Shown here piece by piece: positions 52,216-64,000 of a stretch of 64,000 nt of DNA. A program made the translations under genes and the position numbers. Origin of the DNA: Saccharum officinarum (lineage: Eukaryota > Streptophyta > Magnoliopsida > Poales > Poaceae). Positions within the stretch are counted from its first letter, which is position 1. Every line of letters starts with the position of its first letter. Location of the stretch: assembly GCA_020631735.1 (NCBI GenBank), contig CM036159.1:16531511-16595510 (forward strand), given 5' to 3'. The notes under the pieces are model-generated. The model worked only from the letters and a program-made list of their open reading frames with translations, was not told the DNA's origin and did not search any database.

Positions 52216-54359
52216 TGTAAGGTACAAATGGCTAGAGGGGGGGTGAATAGCCTATTTAAAAAATCTACAAACTTCACTATACACCCACGTTAGTATAAAA
52301 GATGGCTAAGCTAATTCTAGCACTAGCTCAACTATACTATGCAAGCCACCTATACAATTCTAGTGAAACAAGGCTATGATCTCTAATATACACCAACAAG
52401 GCTAATTCACTAAGCTACTTACTCCTATGTGATAAAGGCTACACTAAGCAAACTACACAAGGACTAGTACAAGAAAGTAAGGAGCAAGTGACTTGGTTCT
52501 TATACCAATGATGTAGAGAAACAATGCACTCGAAGAATCAATCACAATAAGCAATCATAAGAGAAATCCTCGGCAAATAGATGACACAAGAATTTTTACC
52601 GAGGTTCACTTGCTTCCCGGCAAGCTACTCCTTGTTGTGGCGATTCACCCACTTGATGGATCACGAGCTAATCAACTATCAAGAGTTGAACCCTCAGTGG
52701 GTGCCACACATCCACTCACAAGATGGGGATCCTCCAAGCCACGTGCTTCACTAGAGTAGCTAATTCATGAACTCCCACGGGGAAGGCTCAAGAACCCCCT
52801 CACAATCAACTTGGTGAGGTTCGAAACAATCTCCAAGGTCAAGCTCAACACCACCGCTGCTCCAAGCCGTCTAGGGTGTCGGGAAACACCCAAGAGTAAC
52901 AAGCAATCCGCAGCAAACACGAAGATCAAGTGCCACTAGATGCAACTCTCAATGCAATGCACTTGAATCTCACTCAATCTCTCTAGAGTATGCAACCAAG
53001 CAAGGAGATGAGTGGAGGGAGTGTTCTCTAGCTCAAAGTGTGCCTCAATATCTCAAATGTGCAAGAGAGAACCCCCCAAGGGCCGGCCACCTCTTATTTA
53101 TAATGTTTCACTCAAGAGCTAGCCGTTATCAACTTCATTGGATGATTTTTGGGGGCGACAGACACTGCATAGTAGCGTCTATCGCCAAGCCGACAGACGC
53201 TACAGGCACGTCTGTCGCACCACCGAGCGGCCACGTGTCCCGACCGTTGGAGTTCATCGCGCTCACGCTCTACGCGTCAGATGCGTACTACGCTTCGCGA
53301 CCCAGCGTCTGTCGCGCGATAGACGCGTCCGACGCTCTGCACCCTCAGCGTTCGTCACACGACAGACGCGGTCTAGTAAGGATGTTTTTGCCTGAGTTCG
53401 TCAGACGTGTACGCCGCAAGGCTGACAGACGCGGCGTCGAGCGTCTGTCGCTCACGCTCGCGTGTGCCCGCGCAGTTCCGCAGCGTCAGACGCTGGAACA
53501 GTGCGTGAGGTCGCGTCTGTTGCCTTCGTGACAGCGCGTCTGTCATGCCCGTGCGTACAGGCCGAGCTAGGGTAGCTCGACAGACGCTGACGTCAACGTC
53601 TGTTGCTCCCGGCTCGCGCGTCTGTCGCGTGTATCTTGGTGATACTTCATCGTTTTCTCGTTCTGCTTGATCGCCCTTGTCACTTATGAGCTACTCTCCA
53701 TATGTGTATCACTAAAGCACATGTTTTAGCTCATGAAACACTTCCGTGCTTTCACCACTTTTTCAACCTCCGGCGCAATGGAAAATAGGTATTTCATTTC
53801 CCCGAAAACGCCTGAATCCCGCCGAGCAAGCTTGGCAGGAGGGAGAGCGAACCCCAAACCCCTCTCTACCGTTTAAACACCGCCGCCTTTGCAAATGTGC
53901 CAACACCATCATGTGAAAATTACCATGTGCATGTGTGTTAGCATTTTCACAATCATTTTCCAAGGCGATATGTTAGCTCTCTACTAGATCCTAATGCATA
54001 TGCTCAAGAAGATGACCTAGTAGCACTTGATCCATGAGCTAACCATGATTGCCCCTCTTGATAGTCGGCTATCAATCCTAAACCTAGTCAATCACTTCTC
54101 TACTCATCTTAGACCAGCAAAAGCAAACCCTATAATTATACCTTTGTCTTGATCACTTTGTTCCATGTCCATCTCCACATGCTTGATCACCTTGATCATC
54201 ATTTTATGTGCATGCACCATCTCTTTGTGATCTTGTGGCCACCACTCCATGCCACATGCACCTTCATCACATGTGTTGCTTATGCCAAACCTAAACCACT
54301 TAACATATGGCATTAGCAACTTGGTGTCATTAATTACCATAACTAAACTTGGGCTTTCA
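52216..54359 (-). repeat. 3' LTR of the Sirevirus-type element (2144 bp)
   Basis: On the minus strand it starts TGAAAGCCCAAG and ends ACCTTACA. GACAGACGC / GCGTCTGTC palindromes cluster at 53150-53640, next to the TATA box (minus TATAAATA, 53095-53102). The layout equals that of the solo LTR at 36351. Confidence 0.9.
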
Positions 54360-55405
54360 ATCTCCCCCTTTTTGGTAATTGATGACAACCTTCACAAAGA
54401 TATGAAATAAAATCATATTTCGGATTTGGTAATATTAGCTCCCCCTACATATGTGCTTCCATGAGTTTGGTTCAATTTTGCACATATGCAAGAATCAGAA
54501 TTTTGGGAGAGTTACTACTACCAAAATGATGCTAAGGTATATAGAATGGACCTTTGAGGCATGATACCAATCGGAGTTACCAATATATACCATCCTTAGC
54601 ACCAATGTAGCTAGACACCACTTGTAATACATCACTTGTAAAGATCACAAACACTAAAATACCCCGTGAGATCAACATTATAGCAACGAGTGTCTAGATA
54701 TCACTTGTAAAGCTACTCTCAACAATTCATCATTCAAGATCTATTTCTAGCATTCACCACACAATCATGAATATGAATTTAAGCTTTGCAATGCAACAAT
54801 TCATCATGTTAGTGCACATACAAATGCAACAAGTGATTCATGAGCTTGCTTCCCCTACTTGTGTGCTCAATTTTAATTGATCTCTTTCCAATGTCATATC
54901 TTTTGCTTTCTCTCCTATTTCTATATCTTTGTGACTTACTTCTCCCCCTTTGTCAACAATCACCAAAAAGGTGCCAATTTTAGTAAGAGTTAAGTCAATC
55001 AATTAGGGAGTGAATATGAGGGTCATATTATGGTTCAATCTAGATCACTTGCCTAGAATATGTAATTCGGTTTGATCCAAGGACAAGCTTCTCACACCTC
55101 ATAAAGTATAAGGGTTATCTTGACCATGTTGAATTACACATCATGAGCTCATTTTCTAGATTCAACACTAGGTTTGCAAGCCCACAAATATGTCATATGC
55201 TACCACTAGATTAATCAATCATAGAAGCAATAGTGGTATCATATATACATCAAATTCATTTGATTTTCATGAATGAGCCTATTTGTCATGCAAATATGTT
55301 TATATGTTCTAAACAAGTCCTTAGTAAAGTATGAATGATATGCCAAACAACTTTACCTTGCATTATCGAAGGGAAGGCATATCATATAAGAATGTGGGAG
55401 TGCAC
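54360..55405 (-). other. Non-coding stretch with PPT and PPT-like repeats
   Basis: The PPT proper (minus AAAAAGGGGGAGAT) is at 54360-54375. Similar minus-strand tracts recur near 54439 (TAGGGGGAGCT), 54853 and 54942 (AAAGGGGGAGAAG). Reiterated PPT-like motifs upstream of the 3' LTR are a known Sirevirus trait. Confidence 0.65.
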
Positions 55406-56800
55406 TCATTTCAAGTCAGAGAAGTCAAGTATGTTCAATTCATTCTTCAACTTGTAAAATCTCTTCTCATCAAGTGGCTTTATGAATATGTCAGCTAGTT
55501 GATCTTCAGTGCCAATGCTCTCAATGCTAATATCACCCTTTTGTTGATGGTCTCTTATGAAGTGATGCCTTATGTCAATGTTCTTAGTTCTTAAATATTG
55601 AACCAGATTTTGTGTCATCTTGATAGCACTCTCATTATCACAAAACAAAGGCACATTTTTGAACTTGATTCTAAAATCATTCAAGGTGGCTTTCATCCAA
55701 AGCAATTGTGCACAACAACTACCGGCACTAATGTATTCGGCCTCGGCGGTAGATAGTGCAACACTATTTTATTTCTTTGATGACCATGAAATGAGAGACC
55801 TTCCTAGCAATTGACAAGTACCACTTGTGCTCATTCTATCAATCTTGCATCCACCATAGTCGGAGTCTGAATATCCAATCAACTCAAAATTAGACCCCTT
55901 AGGATACCATAGTCCAACATCATGAGTGCCCTTAAGATATCTCAATATCCTCTTAGTCGCTTTCAAGTGACTTTCTCTAGGTGAAGCTTGATATCTTGCA
56001 CACTTGCACATACTAAACATCACATCCGACCTAGAAGTGGTGACATATAGCAAACTTCCAATCATAGACCGATATTGCTTTTGATCTACCATGTTGCCAC
56101 TAGCATCAATACCCAATTGATCATTTGTGCCCATTGGTGTACTCATTGGTTTAGCATCTTGCAATCCAAACTTTTTGATCATGTCATTGATGTACTTGCC
56201 TTGACTAACAAAGGTGCCATTCTTTATTTGTTTGATTTGTAGTCTAAGGAAGTAACTAAGCTCTCCAATCATGGACATCTCAAACTCACTAGCCATCATA
56301 TTTCCAAACTCTTCAAAAAAATCTTGATTGGTTGAGCCAAAGATGATATCACCCACATAGATTTGCAATACAAACAAGTCATTGCCTAGCTTCTTAGTGA
56401 AGAGAGTGGTGTCAACTTTTTCCATCTTGAACCCTTTAGAGAGGAGAAAGTCCCTCAACCTCTCATACCATGCTCTAGGTGCTTGCTTCGAACCATACAA
56501 TGGCTTCTTGAGCTTGTAAATATGGTCGGGCTTCTTGTTATCTTCAAAACTGGGAGGTTGCTTTACATAAACTTCTTCATTGATGTAGCCATTAAGAAAT
56601 GCACTCTTGACATCCATTTGATAGAGCTTGATGTTGTGTGCACAAGCAAAGGCTAATAAGATTCTAATTGCCTCCAATCTTGCAACAGGTGCATATGTCT
56701 CTCCAAAGTCAAGACCTTCAACTTGAGTGTAACCTTATGCTACTAGTCTTGCTTTGTTTCTCACAACTACACCATCTTAATCTTGCTTGTTTCTAAAGAC
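55406..56800 (-). pseudogene. Copia reverse transcriptase and RNase H, inactivated
   Basis: The RT segment 55769-56677 holds MDVKSAFLNG, KQAPRAWYERL and LQIYVGDIIFGST. The catalytic YVDD box reads YVGD, so the first active-site Asp is lost. The RNase H segment 55406-55705 holds FCDNESAI, KNIDIRHHFIRD and TEDQLADIF. Stops separate both from each other and from the upstream VFRNKQD frame (56777-57175). The sequence is that of a Sirevirus-type pol. Confidence 0.9.
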
Positions 56801-57329
56801 CCACTTGGTACCAATCACATTATAGTTCTTTAGCCTCTCAACAAGCTCCCAAACTTGATTTCTAGTGAAGTTGTTTAGCTCTCCATGCATGGCCTTTACC
56901 CAATTAGAATCCTTCAATGCATCTTCTATTTTCTTAGGTTCTTCAAGTGACACAAATGAGTAGTGCTCACAAAAAGATGTCAATCTTGATCTAGTTTGAA
57001 CACCACTTTGAATTCCACCAATGATTTGATCCAATGGATGATCTCTTGCAATGTTGGTAGGTTGGAGTATTGGGAGTTGATTACTTCCACTTGCTTGACC
57101 TTGATCTTGAGCTTCATTATGAGTACCACATGAGCTAGCTTGATTTGTATCAATTTGCACATCTTGATTAATCATTTATACGTCACTATTATTGTCTTGT
57201 CTCGCCTTATATCACCAATGTCCATGTTCTTCATTGCATTTGACAATTGATCTCCTCTCACATCATCAAGGTTTTGAGATTCATTTTGGGATCCTTGGGT
57301 TTCATCAAACTCAACATCATGAACTTCTT

Positions 57330-58079
57330 CTAAGGTGCCATTAGTGAGATTCCAAACTCTATATGCTTTGCTTGTGGTAGAATAACCAAGTAAGAACCCT
57401 TCATCAATTTCTTGTCAAACTTGCTCAATCTAGCGCCTTTCTTGAGAATGTAGCATTTGCAACCAAACACTCTAAAGTATGCAATGTTGGGCTTTCTTCC
57501 ATTTAATAGCTCATATGGTGTCTTCTCAAGCTTTCGATGGCAATAGAGACGGTTACTACAATAGCAAGCCATGTTGATAGCTTCACTCCAAAATGAATGA
57601 CTCACATTGTATTCACTAAGCATTGATCTAGCCATGTCAATCAAAGTTCTATTCTTTCTTTCAACTACACCATTGGATTGAGGAGTGTATGTTAGAGAGA
57701 ATTGATGTCCAATACCAAGATCATCACACAATTCCTCAATTCTTATATTCTTGAACTCAATACCATTGTCACTTATAATCTTCTTGATGGTGATTTCAAA
57801 CTCATTTTGCACTCTCTTGACAAAAGACTTGAATAGATCATAGACATCACTCTTGTCATAGAGAAAGAACACCCAAGTGTATCTAGTGTAGTCGTCTACT
57901 ATCATAAAACCATACTTGTTGCCACCAATGCTAGTGTATGTTGTTAGTCCAAACAAGTCCATGTGTAATAGCTCAAATGTCTTTGATGTGCTCATTTCAC
58001 TCTTGCTAGGATGTGCATTTCCAACTTGTTTGTTGGCTTGACAAGCACTACATGGTTTATCCTTTTCAAAGGTGACATC
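57330..58079 (-). pseudogene. Copia integrase fragment, truncated by insertion
   Basis: It runs from KDKPCSACQANKQVG (zinc-site Cys pair) through catalytic LLHMDLFG, ISDNGIEF and VVERKNR (DDE all present) to GRKPNIAYFRVFGCKCY. The frame is lost near 57400. Upstream sequence is replaced by the LTR at 58080, so the apparent N-terminal 60-odd residues of the open frame are LTR translation. Confidence 0.9.
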
Positions 58080-59191
58080 TGTCGGGTACCAAAACAAGGG
58101 GTACCCACAATCAACGATCAAGAAAAATAAACCCCTGAGAAAACCATGCCAAAAACTCTGCCCACAAAGACAGGACAAGCCGAAACGATGAACGAAACGC
58201 CTCGACCACGTTCCGACTCGCACGAGATTCGCTCGATGGGACGCCTTAACCACGTTCCGATTCGCACGAGGCTTGCTCAACAAAACAGCTCGACCACCGA
58301 GAAATCTCCGACTCGCACGACCCTAGGTCGAGCTGGTTGATCCACCTCACTCACCAACTCTGAGACAAAAGTCAGAGTATTTAATGCAACCGCCAACCAC
58401 TTCCTACCCCCATGGCTACCGCAACAACTGGCATGGAAGCAGTACCAATGTCAAATCTTACTTTTTACTGCCCATCCTGGGATGGGCGGTGAAAACCTAT
58501 CACTGTACGTGCCATGCCGAGCACTATTCCGCCACTGATCACCCTCGAGGGAAAATACGATGAGTATCGTACCCCGAAATTCCTAGGACTCGGCCTTATC
58601 CATTCACCGTTGACCCACCTCGACCCATCCTCGACCCGGCCTCGACCAACCGCCGGTCAAATAAGGAAGCAAGGCTTGCATGACACAGGATTCAGAGTCT
58701 TTTCACCGTCTCATCCTCTACGTCACCATGGTGTCTGGGGATGGTCGGCCATTCTTGGGGCATGTCGCTACAGCGGCCTCTACAGCGCTCAACAAAACTT
58801 CACTTCTAAGGCACCCCCGGCGTCCCTGCCTCCTCTTGACCATATAAAAGGGCAGGCAGGGGACTCTACCAAGGGGAGCGATGACGGACAAGAAAAAAGC
58901 CTGTCACCATCCCACCATAGAAGATCAACATCTCAAGCAATCTCCTTTGTACTCTCACTTTTTCTCTCTGAGACCTGGGATCGGCTCCCTCTCTCATAGC
59001 TTGTAACCCCTACACAAGCACTTAGGTGCAAGGAAATACAATACTCCCCACTCCCCATTGGACGTAGGGCCTTCTTTTGCCCAAACTAGGATAAACCCCC
59101 GTGTACTCTCCTTGCATCACCATCTAGATTAGGGACACGCGGCACTGATTCACTCATTGGCTTAGGACCCTCGCGGGACCAGACGTCGATA
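58080..59191 (+). repeat. 5' LTR of the Tat-lineage element (about 1.11 kb)
   Basis: It starts TGTCGGGTACC and ends near GACGTCGATA (expected CA end decayed). It is placed by the PBS that follows. Open frames inside are not genes. Confidence 0.75.
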
Positions 59192-59192
59192 G

Positions 59193-59211
59193 TTGGCACG
59201 CCAGGTAGGGG
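59193..59211 (+). other. Primer binding site of the Tat-lineage element
   Basis: TTGGCACGCCAGGTAGGGG lies two bases inside the LTR, close to the TGGCGCGCCAGGTAGGGG-type site seen in plant Tat-lineage elements. Confidence 0.65.
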
Positions 59212-59533
59212 TGCGCTGCGTGCCAACATCATTTTCCTGCCATTTTTCTGGATGGCTGACCCCGAACATCCACTCCCGTTGGCCACGGTGATCTGGTTTG
59301 GGAGCTTGGAGTTCATGTCCCTTGGCCACGGCTACAACATGGTCCTCCTCCCGCCTAGGCACTCGATCGATGGCGACCACGAGCTCTCCCATCCTGGGGG
59401 AGCGCTGCGCCGGTATCGTCGCTCTCGTCAGGCACGCGCCGCCAGGCAACGGTGAGCCCAGCGCAACCGCCGTCATCGCCTCACAGAGGGCGATGGTATT
59501 CCCCGATCTGGCGCCTCTCAGCTAGACACCAAC

Positions 59534-61720
59534 ATGGATTTCCTCACTGAGGATCTATGTAGGATGAGCTTGGCCGAGGGTAAGATGCCGACAGGGAGTC
59601 CCGTCGCTCCACCGCCTGGTGCGGCGCCGCCACCAGCCAGTTCGACTACTTCGGTACCAGGAACTACGTCTTCATCAGCATTCCCACTTGGACTAGACTC
59701 GGTTGCCTAGGCGTATGCTTCTTCTGTAAGCACCAACATGAGTGCTTACGAGGAACTCCCTGGACACCATCTATGTTCCGCCCTCGACCTCGTCACGTCC
59801 ACGCCAGCTTCCGAGTACTTGGACTCCACAGAGACCCCAGATACGGAGCCCCGTGCGACTACCTTTCGACATCACGACCTAGAGATGCACGACCTCACAT
59901 GCACCCATTGTACTACTATTTTGGCGCTCTAGACTCTGACTTTGCCGATGACACCTACGACCCGACTCGCGAGTGCTTCAATATCGATGGAGCTATCGCG
60001 TTGGATTCAGAGGATGAGGCAACCATTGAAGGAAGGAACATGCCACCTCAGGTCGAGCTCCCTGCTGCACGGGATGAAGCTCAATTCCTTGTGGACCAAG
60101 GAATGCAACTCGAGAAAATCCGCGAATTGTAGGATAGGCTCGACGAGGAACAAGAAAATCTACGCCTACTTCAACAAACCCTCGAGCATGAGCGCGCGGC
60201 ACGTGCACACGGTGGAGGAGCTCGAGAGAGAGGTCACGATGTCAATCATCGCATCATCGAGGATTGGGCAGTCGAGCCCCCAATTTTTGGTCGAGCTAGC
60301 CAGAATGTTGTCGCAGCCGCCATGCTCCTTCGTAACATGCCCGAGCCATCAAACCCCGAGGCCCGTTGGGTCCACGATGAAATCTGAGGACTCCTCGAGA
60401 TCGCTGCCATGCAGCAGGCCGAAAGTTCTGCCTTGAGGTGACGCGGGCTTGCCTCGGAGCAGCCTGCAGAGCCCTCCCGACAGGAGAGAGAGGCCTTAGT
60501 TCATCCCGAGCACGCCCAACGGAACAAGGAGACCTCTGTCCGTGAACGCGTCATCGACAACCGTGAACCTTGAGACACCCGTGACAACATCACCAAGCGC
60601 CAGAGGCACAAGTGTGGTGACGGTGTAGCTCGAGGCTACCACGAGCACAGGGGCGGGCACTATGACAGCTTGGAGGATCGAAGCCCTTCACCTGAGCCAC
60701 CAGGCCCTTGGGTCTTTAGCAAGGCCATCCGTGAAACACTACTTCTGGCTCAGTTCCGCCCACCCACAACTCTTACCAAGTATAACGGCGAAACCAAACC
60801 CAAACTTTGGCTCGCTGACTTCCGCTTGGCTTGTTAGTTGGGTGGGGCCACTGATGACCGGGTCATCATTCGACAACTTCCCCTGTTTCTGTTGGACACC
60901 GCTCGAGCCTGGCTCAAGGACCTCCCACCTCGACAGATCCACGACTGGAGCGACCTGGTGAGAGTGTTCGAGGGAAACTTCAAAGGGACCTACATGCACC
61001 CTGGGAACTCATGGGACCTCCAAAGCTACAAACAAAAGCTGAGTGAGTCCCTCCAGGACTACATCCGGTGTTTCTCCAAATAGCACACTGAGCTTCCCAA
61101 CATCACCGACTCCGACGTCATCATGGCCTTCCTCTCTGGTACCACCTGCAAAGAGTTGGTCTGAGAGCTGGGCCACAACACTCCCATCACTGCCAACGGT
61201 TTGATGGACATTATCACCAACTTCGCCACCGGTGAGGAGGTGGTTGGTGCCATCTTTGGTAGCGACCAGGACAAAGGGAAGCGCAAGAAAGAGGATCCCG
61301 CGGGCTCTAGCCAGGGCTCGAAGAGGAACGACAACAAGAAGAAAAACCAGCAAGGCAAACAAGAGGCCTCGACCGATGACCTTGTCGCCGCTGCTGATCG
61401 TAAGAAACCTCGAGGACCCCCCGGCGGGGGTGTTTTCGATAAAATGCTCAAGGAACCATGTCCCTACCACAAAGGGCCCACGAACCACAACCTCGAGGAC
61501 TGCCACATGCTTCGGAGATACTTTGAAAGCCTAGGCGTCAAGAAAGACGACAAGAAGGAGGATCCCAAGGGAGACGACAAGGACGAAGGGTTTCCCAAGA
61601 TTCACGATTGTTTCATGATATACGGGGGACCCTCGACGCGCCTCTCAACATGTCAGCGCAAATGGGAGCATCGAGAGGTCTTCCCCGTGCAACTCGCAAC
61701 CCCTCTCTTCCTTGACTAGT
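59534..61720 (+). pseudogene. Tat-lineage gag, interrupted by point-mutation stops
   Basis: From about 59940 a single frame continues for over 2 kb, broken only by stops: TAG at 60130, 60835, 61081 and 61717; TGA at 60385, 60439, 60571 and 61162. Recognisable gag parts are ARAWLKDLPP and DWSDLVRVFEGNFKGTY, then LQDYIRCFSK, a lysine-rich linker (61270-61380) and the CPYHKGPTNHNLEDCHML zinc-like motif (61457-61510). A likely start is ATG 59534, in another frame. Confidence 0.8.
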
Positions 61721-64000
61721 CTGAGGTGGCCATCACTTTTGACCGTGATGACCACCCAGACTATGTCCACAATCCTAGGGTCTACCCACTTGTCGTCGAT
61801 CCCATCATCGCCAACACCTGCCTCACCAAGGTGCTCATGGACGGAGGCAGTAGTCTTAACATCATTTATGCCTAGACCCTCGACCTTCTGAGAATCGCAA
61901 GGACGCACCTCCGACCCAGCGTCGGGGGCTTCCATGGAGTCGTGCCAGGGAAGCGAGCAGAGCCCGTTGGGCGGGTCGACCTGCCTGTCTGTTTCGGCAC
62001 CCTCGCCAACTTTAGGAAGAAAACTCTCACTTTCGAGGTGGTTGGATTCCATGGGACATACCACACCATTCTTGGGCGCCCCTGCTACGCCTGGTTCATG
62101 GCGGTCCCCAACTACACCTACCTCAAGCTCAAAATGTCGGGCCCTAACGGTATCATCACTGTCGGGCCCTCCTATGAGCACGCTTACGAGTGCGACGTGG
62201 AATGCGCACAGGGAAGCCGTCCTAGAGTCAGCGACCTTGGCGGCAAACCTCGATGGTTTGGCCAAAGAGATCTCCGACCCTAAGCGCCATGCCAGCAACT
62301 TCGAGCCCGCAGAAGACGTCAAGCTCATACCCCTCGATCCCACCGACTCGTACAGAAAGGCATTGAGCATCAGCGCCACCCTCGATCCCAAATAGGAAGC
62401 AGTGCTCGTCGACTTTCTCTGCACAAACATCTACGTCTTTGCGTGGAGTCCCTTGGATATGCCAGGCATACCCAGGGAAGTCGCCGAGCATGCCTTGGAG
62501 ATCCGAGCCGGCTCCAAACCGGTGAAACAACGCTTATGCCACTTCGACGAGGAGAAGCACAAGGTCATCGGTGAGGAGGTCCACAAGCTGTTGAAGGCCA
62601 AATTCATCAAGGAGGTTCATCATCCCGAGTGGCTAGCTAATCCTATATTAGTTAAGAAAAAGAATGGGAAATAGAGGATGTGTGTAGACTATACTAGTTT
62701 GAATAAAGCATGTCGAAAAGTTCCTTTTCCTTTGCCACGCATTGATCAAATTGTTGATTCTACTGCGGGATGTGAAACTTTGTCATTCCTAGACGCGTAT
62801 TCCGGCTACCACCAGATCAAAATGAAGGAGTCCAACCAGTTCGCGACTTCATTCATCACCCCGTTTGGCATGTATTGCTACGTTACTGTGCCCTTCGGTC
62901 TCCGGAACACAGGGGCTACGTACTAGCGATGCATGCAACATGTTTTTGGGGAACACATTGGACCAACCGTTGAGGCTTACGTCGACGACATCGTTGTCAA
63001 AACCAAAAGGGTCAGTAATTTGATAAACGACCTCGACGTTGTGTTCAAATGCCTTAGGGCAAAAAACATCAAGCTCAACCCCGAAAAGTGCGTCTTCGGC
63101 GTCCCTCGAGGCATGCTCCTAGGGTTCATCGTTTCCAAACATGGCATCGAAGCCAACTCAGAAAAAATCGCTGTAATAACAAAAATGGGCCCTATCCAAG
63201 ATCTAAAGGGCATACAGAGGGTCATGGGCTGCCTCGTGGCCCTTAGTCGCTTTATTTCATGCCTCGGTGAAAAGGCGCTCCCACTATATCGTCTCCTAAA
63301 GAAATCAGAACGCTTTTCGTGCACCCTCGAGGCAGAAGAGGCCCTTACGAAGCTCAAAGCTACGTTGTCCAACTCACCGATCCTCATCCCTCCGACCATA
63401 GGGGAACCCCTCCTACTTTACATTGCCGCAATGACACAAGTGGTCAGCGCGGTCTTAGTTGTCGAGAGGGCAGAGGAAGGACATATCTTGCTCATTCAGA
63501 GACCAGTCTACTTCATCAGCGAGGTGCTCTTGGAAACCAAGGTTCGCTACCCGCAAATCCAGAAGTTGTTGTATGCCATCGTCTTGACATGGCGCAAACT
63601 TTGTCACTACTTCGAGGGCCACCCGGTAACCGTGGTGTCTTCTTTCCCCTTGGGAGAGATAGCCCGGAACTGGGAAGCCTCGGGTAGAATAGCAAAGTGG
63701 ACGGTCGAGCTCATAGGTGAGACCCTCTCTTATACGCCACGCAAAGCCATCAAATCCTAGGTGCTGGCAGACTTCCTAGCGGAGTGGACCGACACTCAAC
63801 TTTCTCTGGTTCAGCTCCAGGCCGAGCTTTGGACCATGTACTTCAACGGATCACTGATGAAAATAGGAGCGGGCATGGGCTTGCTCTTTATCTCACCCCT
63901 CGGGGTCCACTTGCGCTATATAATCCGGTTTCATTTTCCTACCTCCAACAACGTCGCCGAGTACGAGGCGCTCATCATGGGCCTACACATCGCCGTCGAA
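61721..64000 (+). pseudogene. Tat-lineage pol (protease, RT, RNase H, second RNase H), inactivated
   Basis: Protease MDGGSSLNIIY is near 61840-61872, with ILGRPCYAWF following. A one-base frame change occurs near 62205. RT runs from PGIPREVAEH through MCVDYTSLNKAC and FLDAYSGYHQI to VDDIVVKTK (catalytic Asp pair kept). RNase H I follows (PLLLYIAAM region), then a second RNase H from about 63830, in which the first catalytic Asp appears as Asn (YFNGS) while NNVAEYEAL keeps its Glu. TAG stops are at 61873, 62393, 62672, 62924 and 63758. Continues past the window. Confidence 0.85.

Larger units (their letters stand above)
52216..58079 (-). mobile_element. Sirevirus-type Ty1/copia element, 3' half, cut by a gypsy insertion
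   Basis: On the minus strand, integrase (57330-58079), RT (55769-56677), RNase H (55406-55705), a 1-kb non-coding stretch, PPT and 3' LTR (52216-54359) follow in copia order. The gag end and 5' LTR lie beyond the element inserted at 58080. AACCA (52211-52215) would be the left target duplication. Stops and frame changes separate the domains. Confidence 0.9.
58080..64000 (+). mobile_element. Tat-lineage Ty3/gypsy element, 5' part (runs off the window)
   Basis: An LTR (58080-59191) is followed by a PBS and a long gag-pol frame with protease, RT, RNase H and a second, archaeal-type RNase H starting near 63830. The extra RNase H identifies the Tat/Retand/Ogre side of gypsy elements. Integrase and 3' LTR are outside the window. 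It inserted into the copia integrase after ACATC (58075-58079). Confidence 0.88.

Noticed and set aside
61009..61506. A 165-codon minus-strand frame with hydrophobic stretches
   Set aside because: It is the complement of the Lys/Asp-rich gag linker; the apparent hydrophobicity comes from reading those codons in reverse.

Overview
The window is repeat-dense grass nuclear DNA. The Andropogoneae-type Sirevirus, Tekay and Tat retrotransposons suggest a sugarcane, sorghum or Miscanthus relative, but the species cannot be fixed from sequence alone. It holds one complete host gene, an alpha-tubulin on the minus strand (27537-30266, four exons, 451 aa). That gene sits in a less repetitive island of MITEs, solo LTRs and Helitron- and CACTA-like ends (about 17.6-36.2 kb).

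Left part (1-17458): a broken gag-like remnant (1-690) is followed by a large Ty3/gypsy chromovirus of the Tekay/Del type on the minus strand (1411-17458). It has 4.8-kb LTRs, a PBS, a PPT and a gag-pol frame of 1316 residues. The integrase tail and chromodomain are cut off by two single-base frameshifts. Upstream of gag lies a separate 204-residue ORF (11258-11872). Its N-terminus copies the histone H3 tail (18 of the first 21 residues after Met), followed by a long coiled coil and a strongly acidic tail. This is the most striking object in the window. A 100-N gap starts exactly where the right LTR ends.

Middle and right (33.5-64 kb): nested insertions. An old gypsy-type LTR (36208-39322) carries a Sirevirus solo LTR with a perfect target duplication. 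The adjoining old element is interrupted by a non-coding large-LTR element with three LTR copies (39480-51267). That element shares cis motifs with the Tekay element and looks like its non-autonomous relative. Further right a Sirevirus/Copia element on the minus strand (52216-58079) is interrupted by a Tat-lineage gypsy element on the plus strand (58080 to the window end). The stops in the Tat reading frame are all TAG or TGA and never TAA, which fits deamination of CG/CHG-methylated cytosines.

How the parts relate: the Tekay element could supply proteins in trans to its non-coding relative through a shared PPT-flanking hairpin, LTR hairpin/donor motif and gag-leader repeat unit. The LTR splice-donor-like motif and CAG|ATG acceptor-like sites at both ORF starts suggest spliced subgenomic mRNAs. 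All functional statements beyond the visible motifs are inference.
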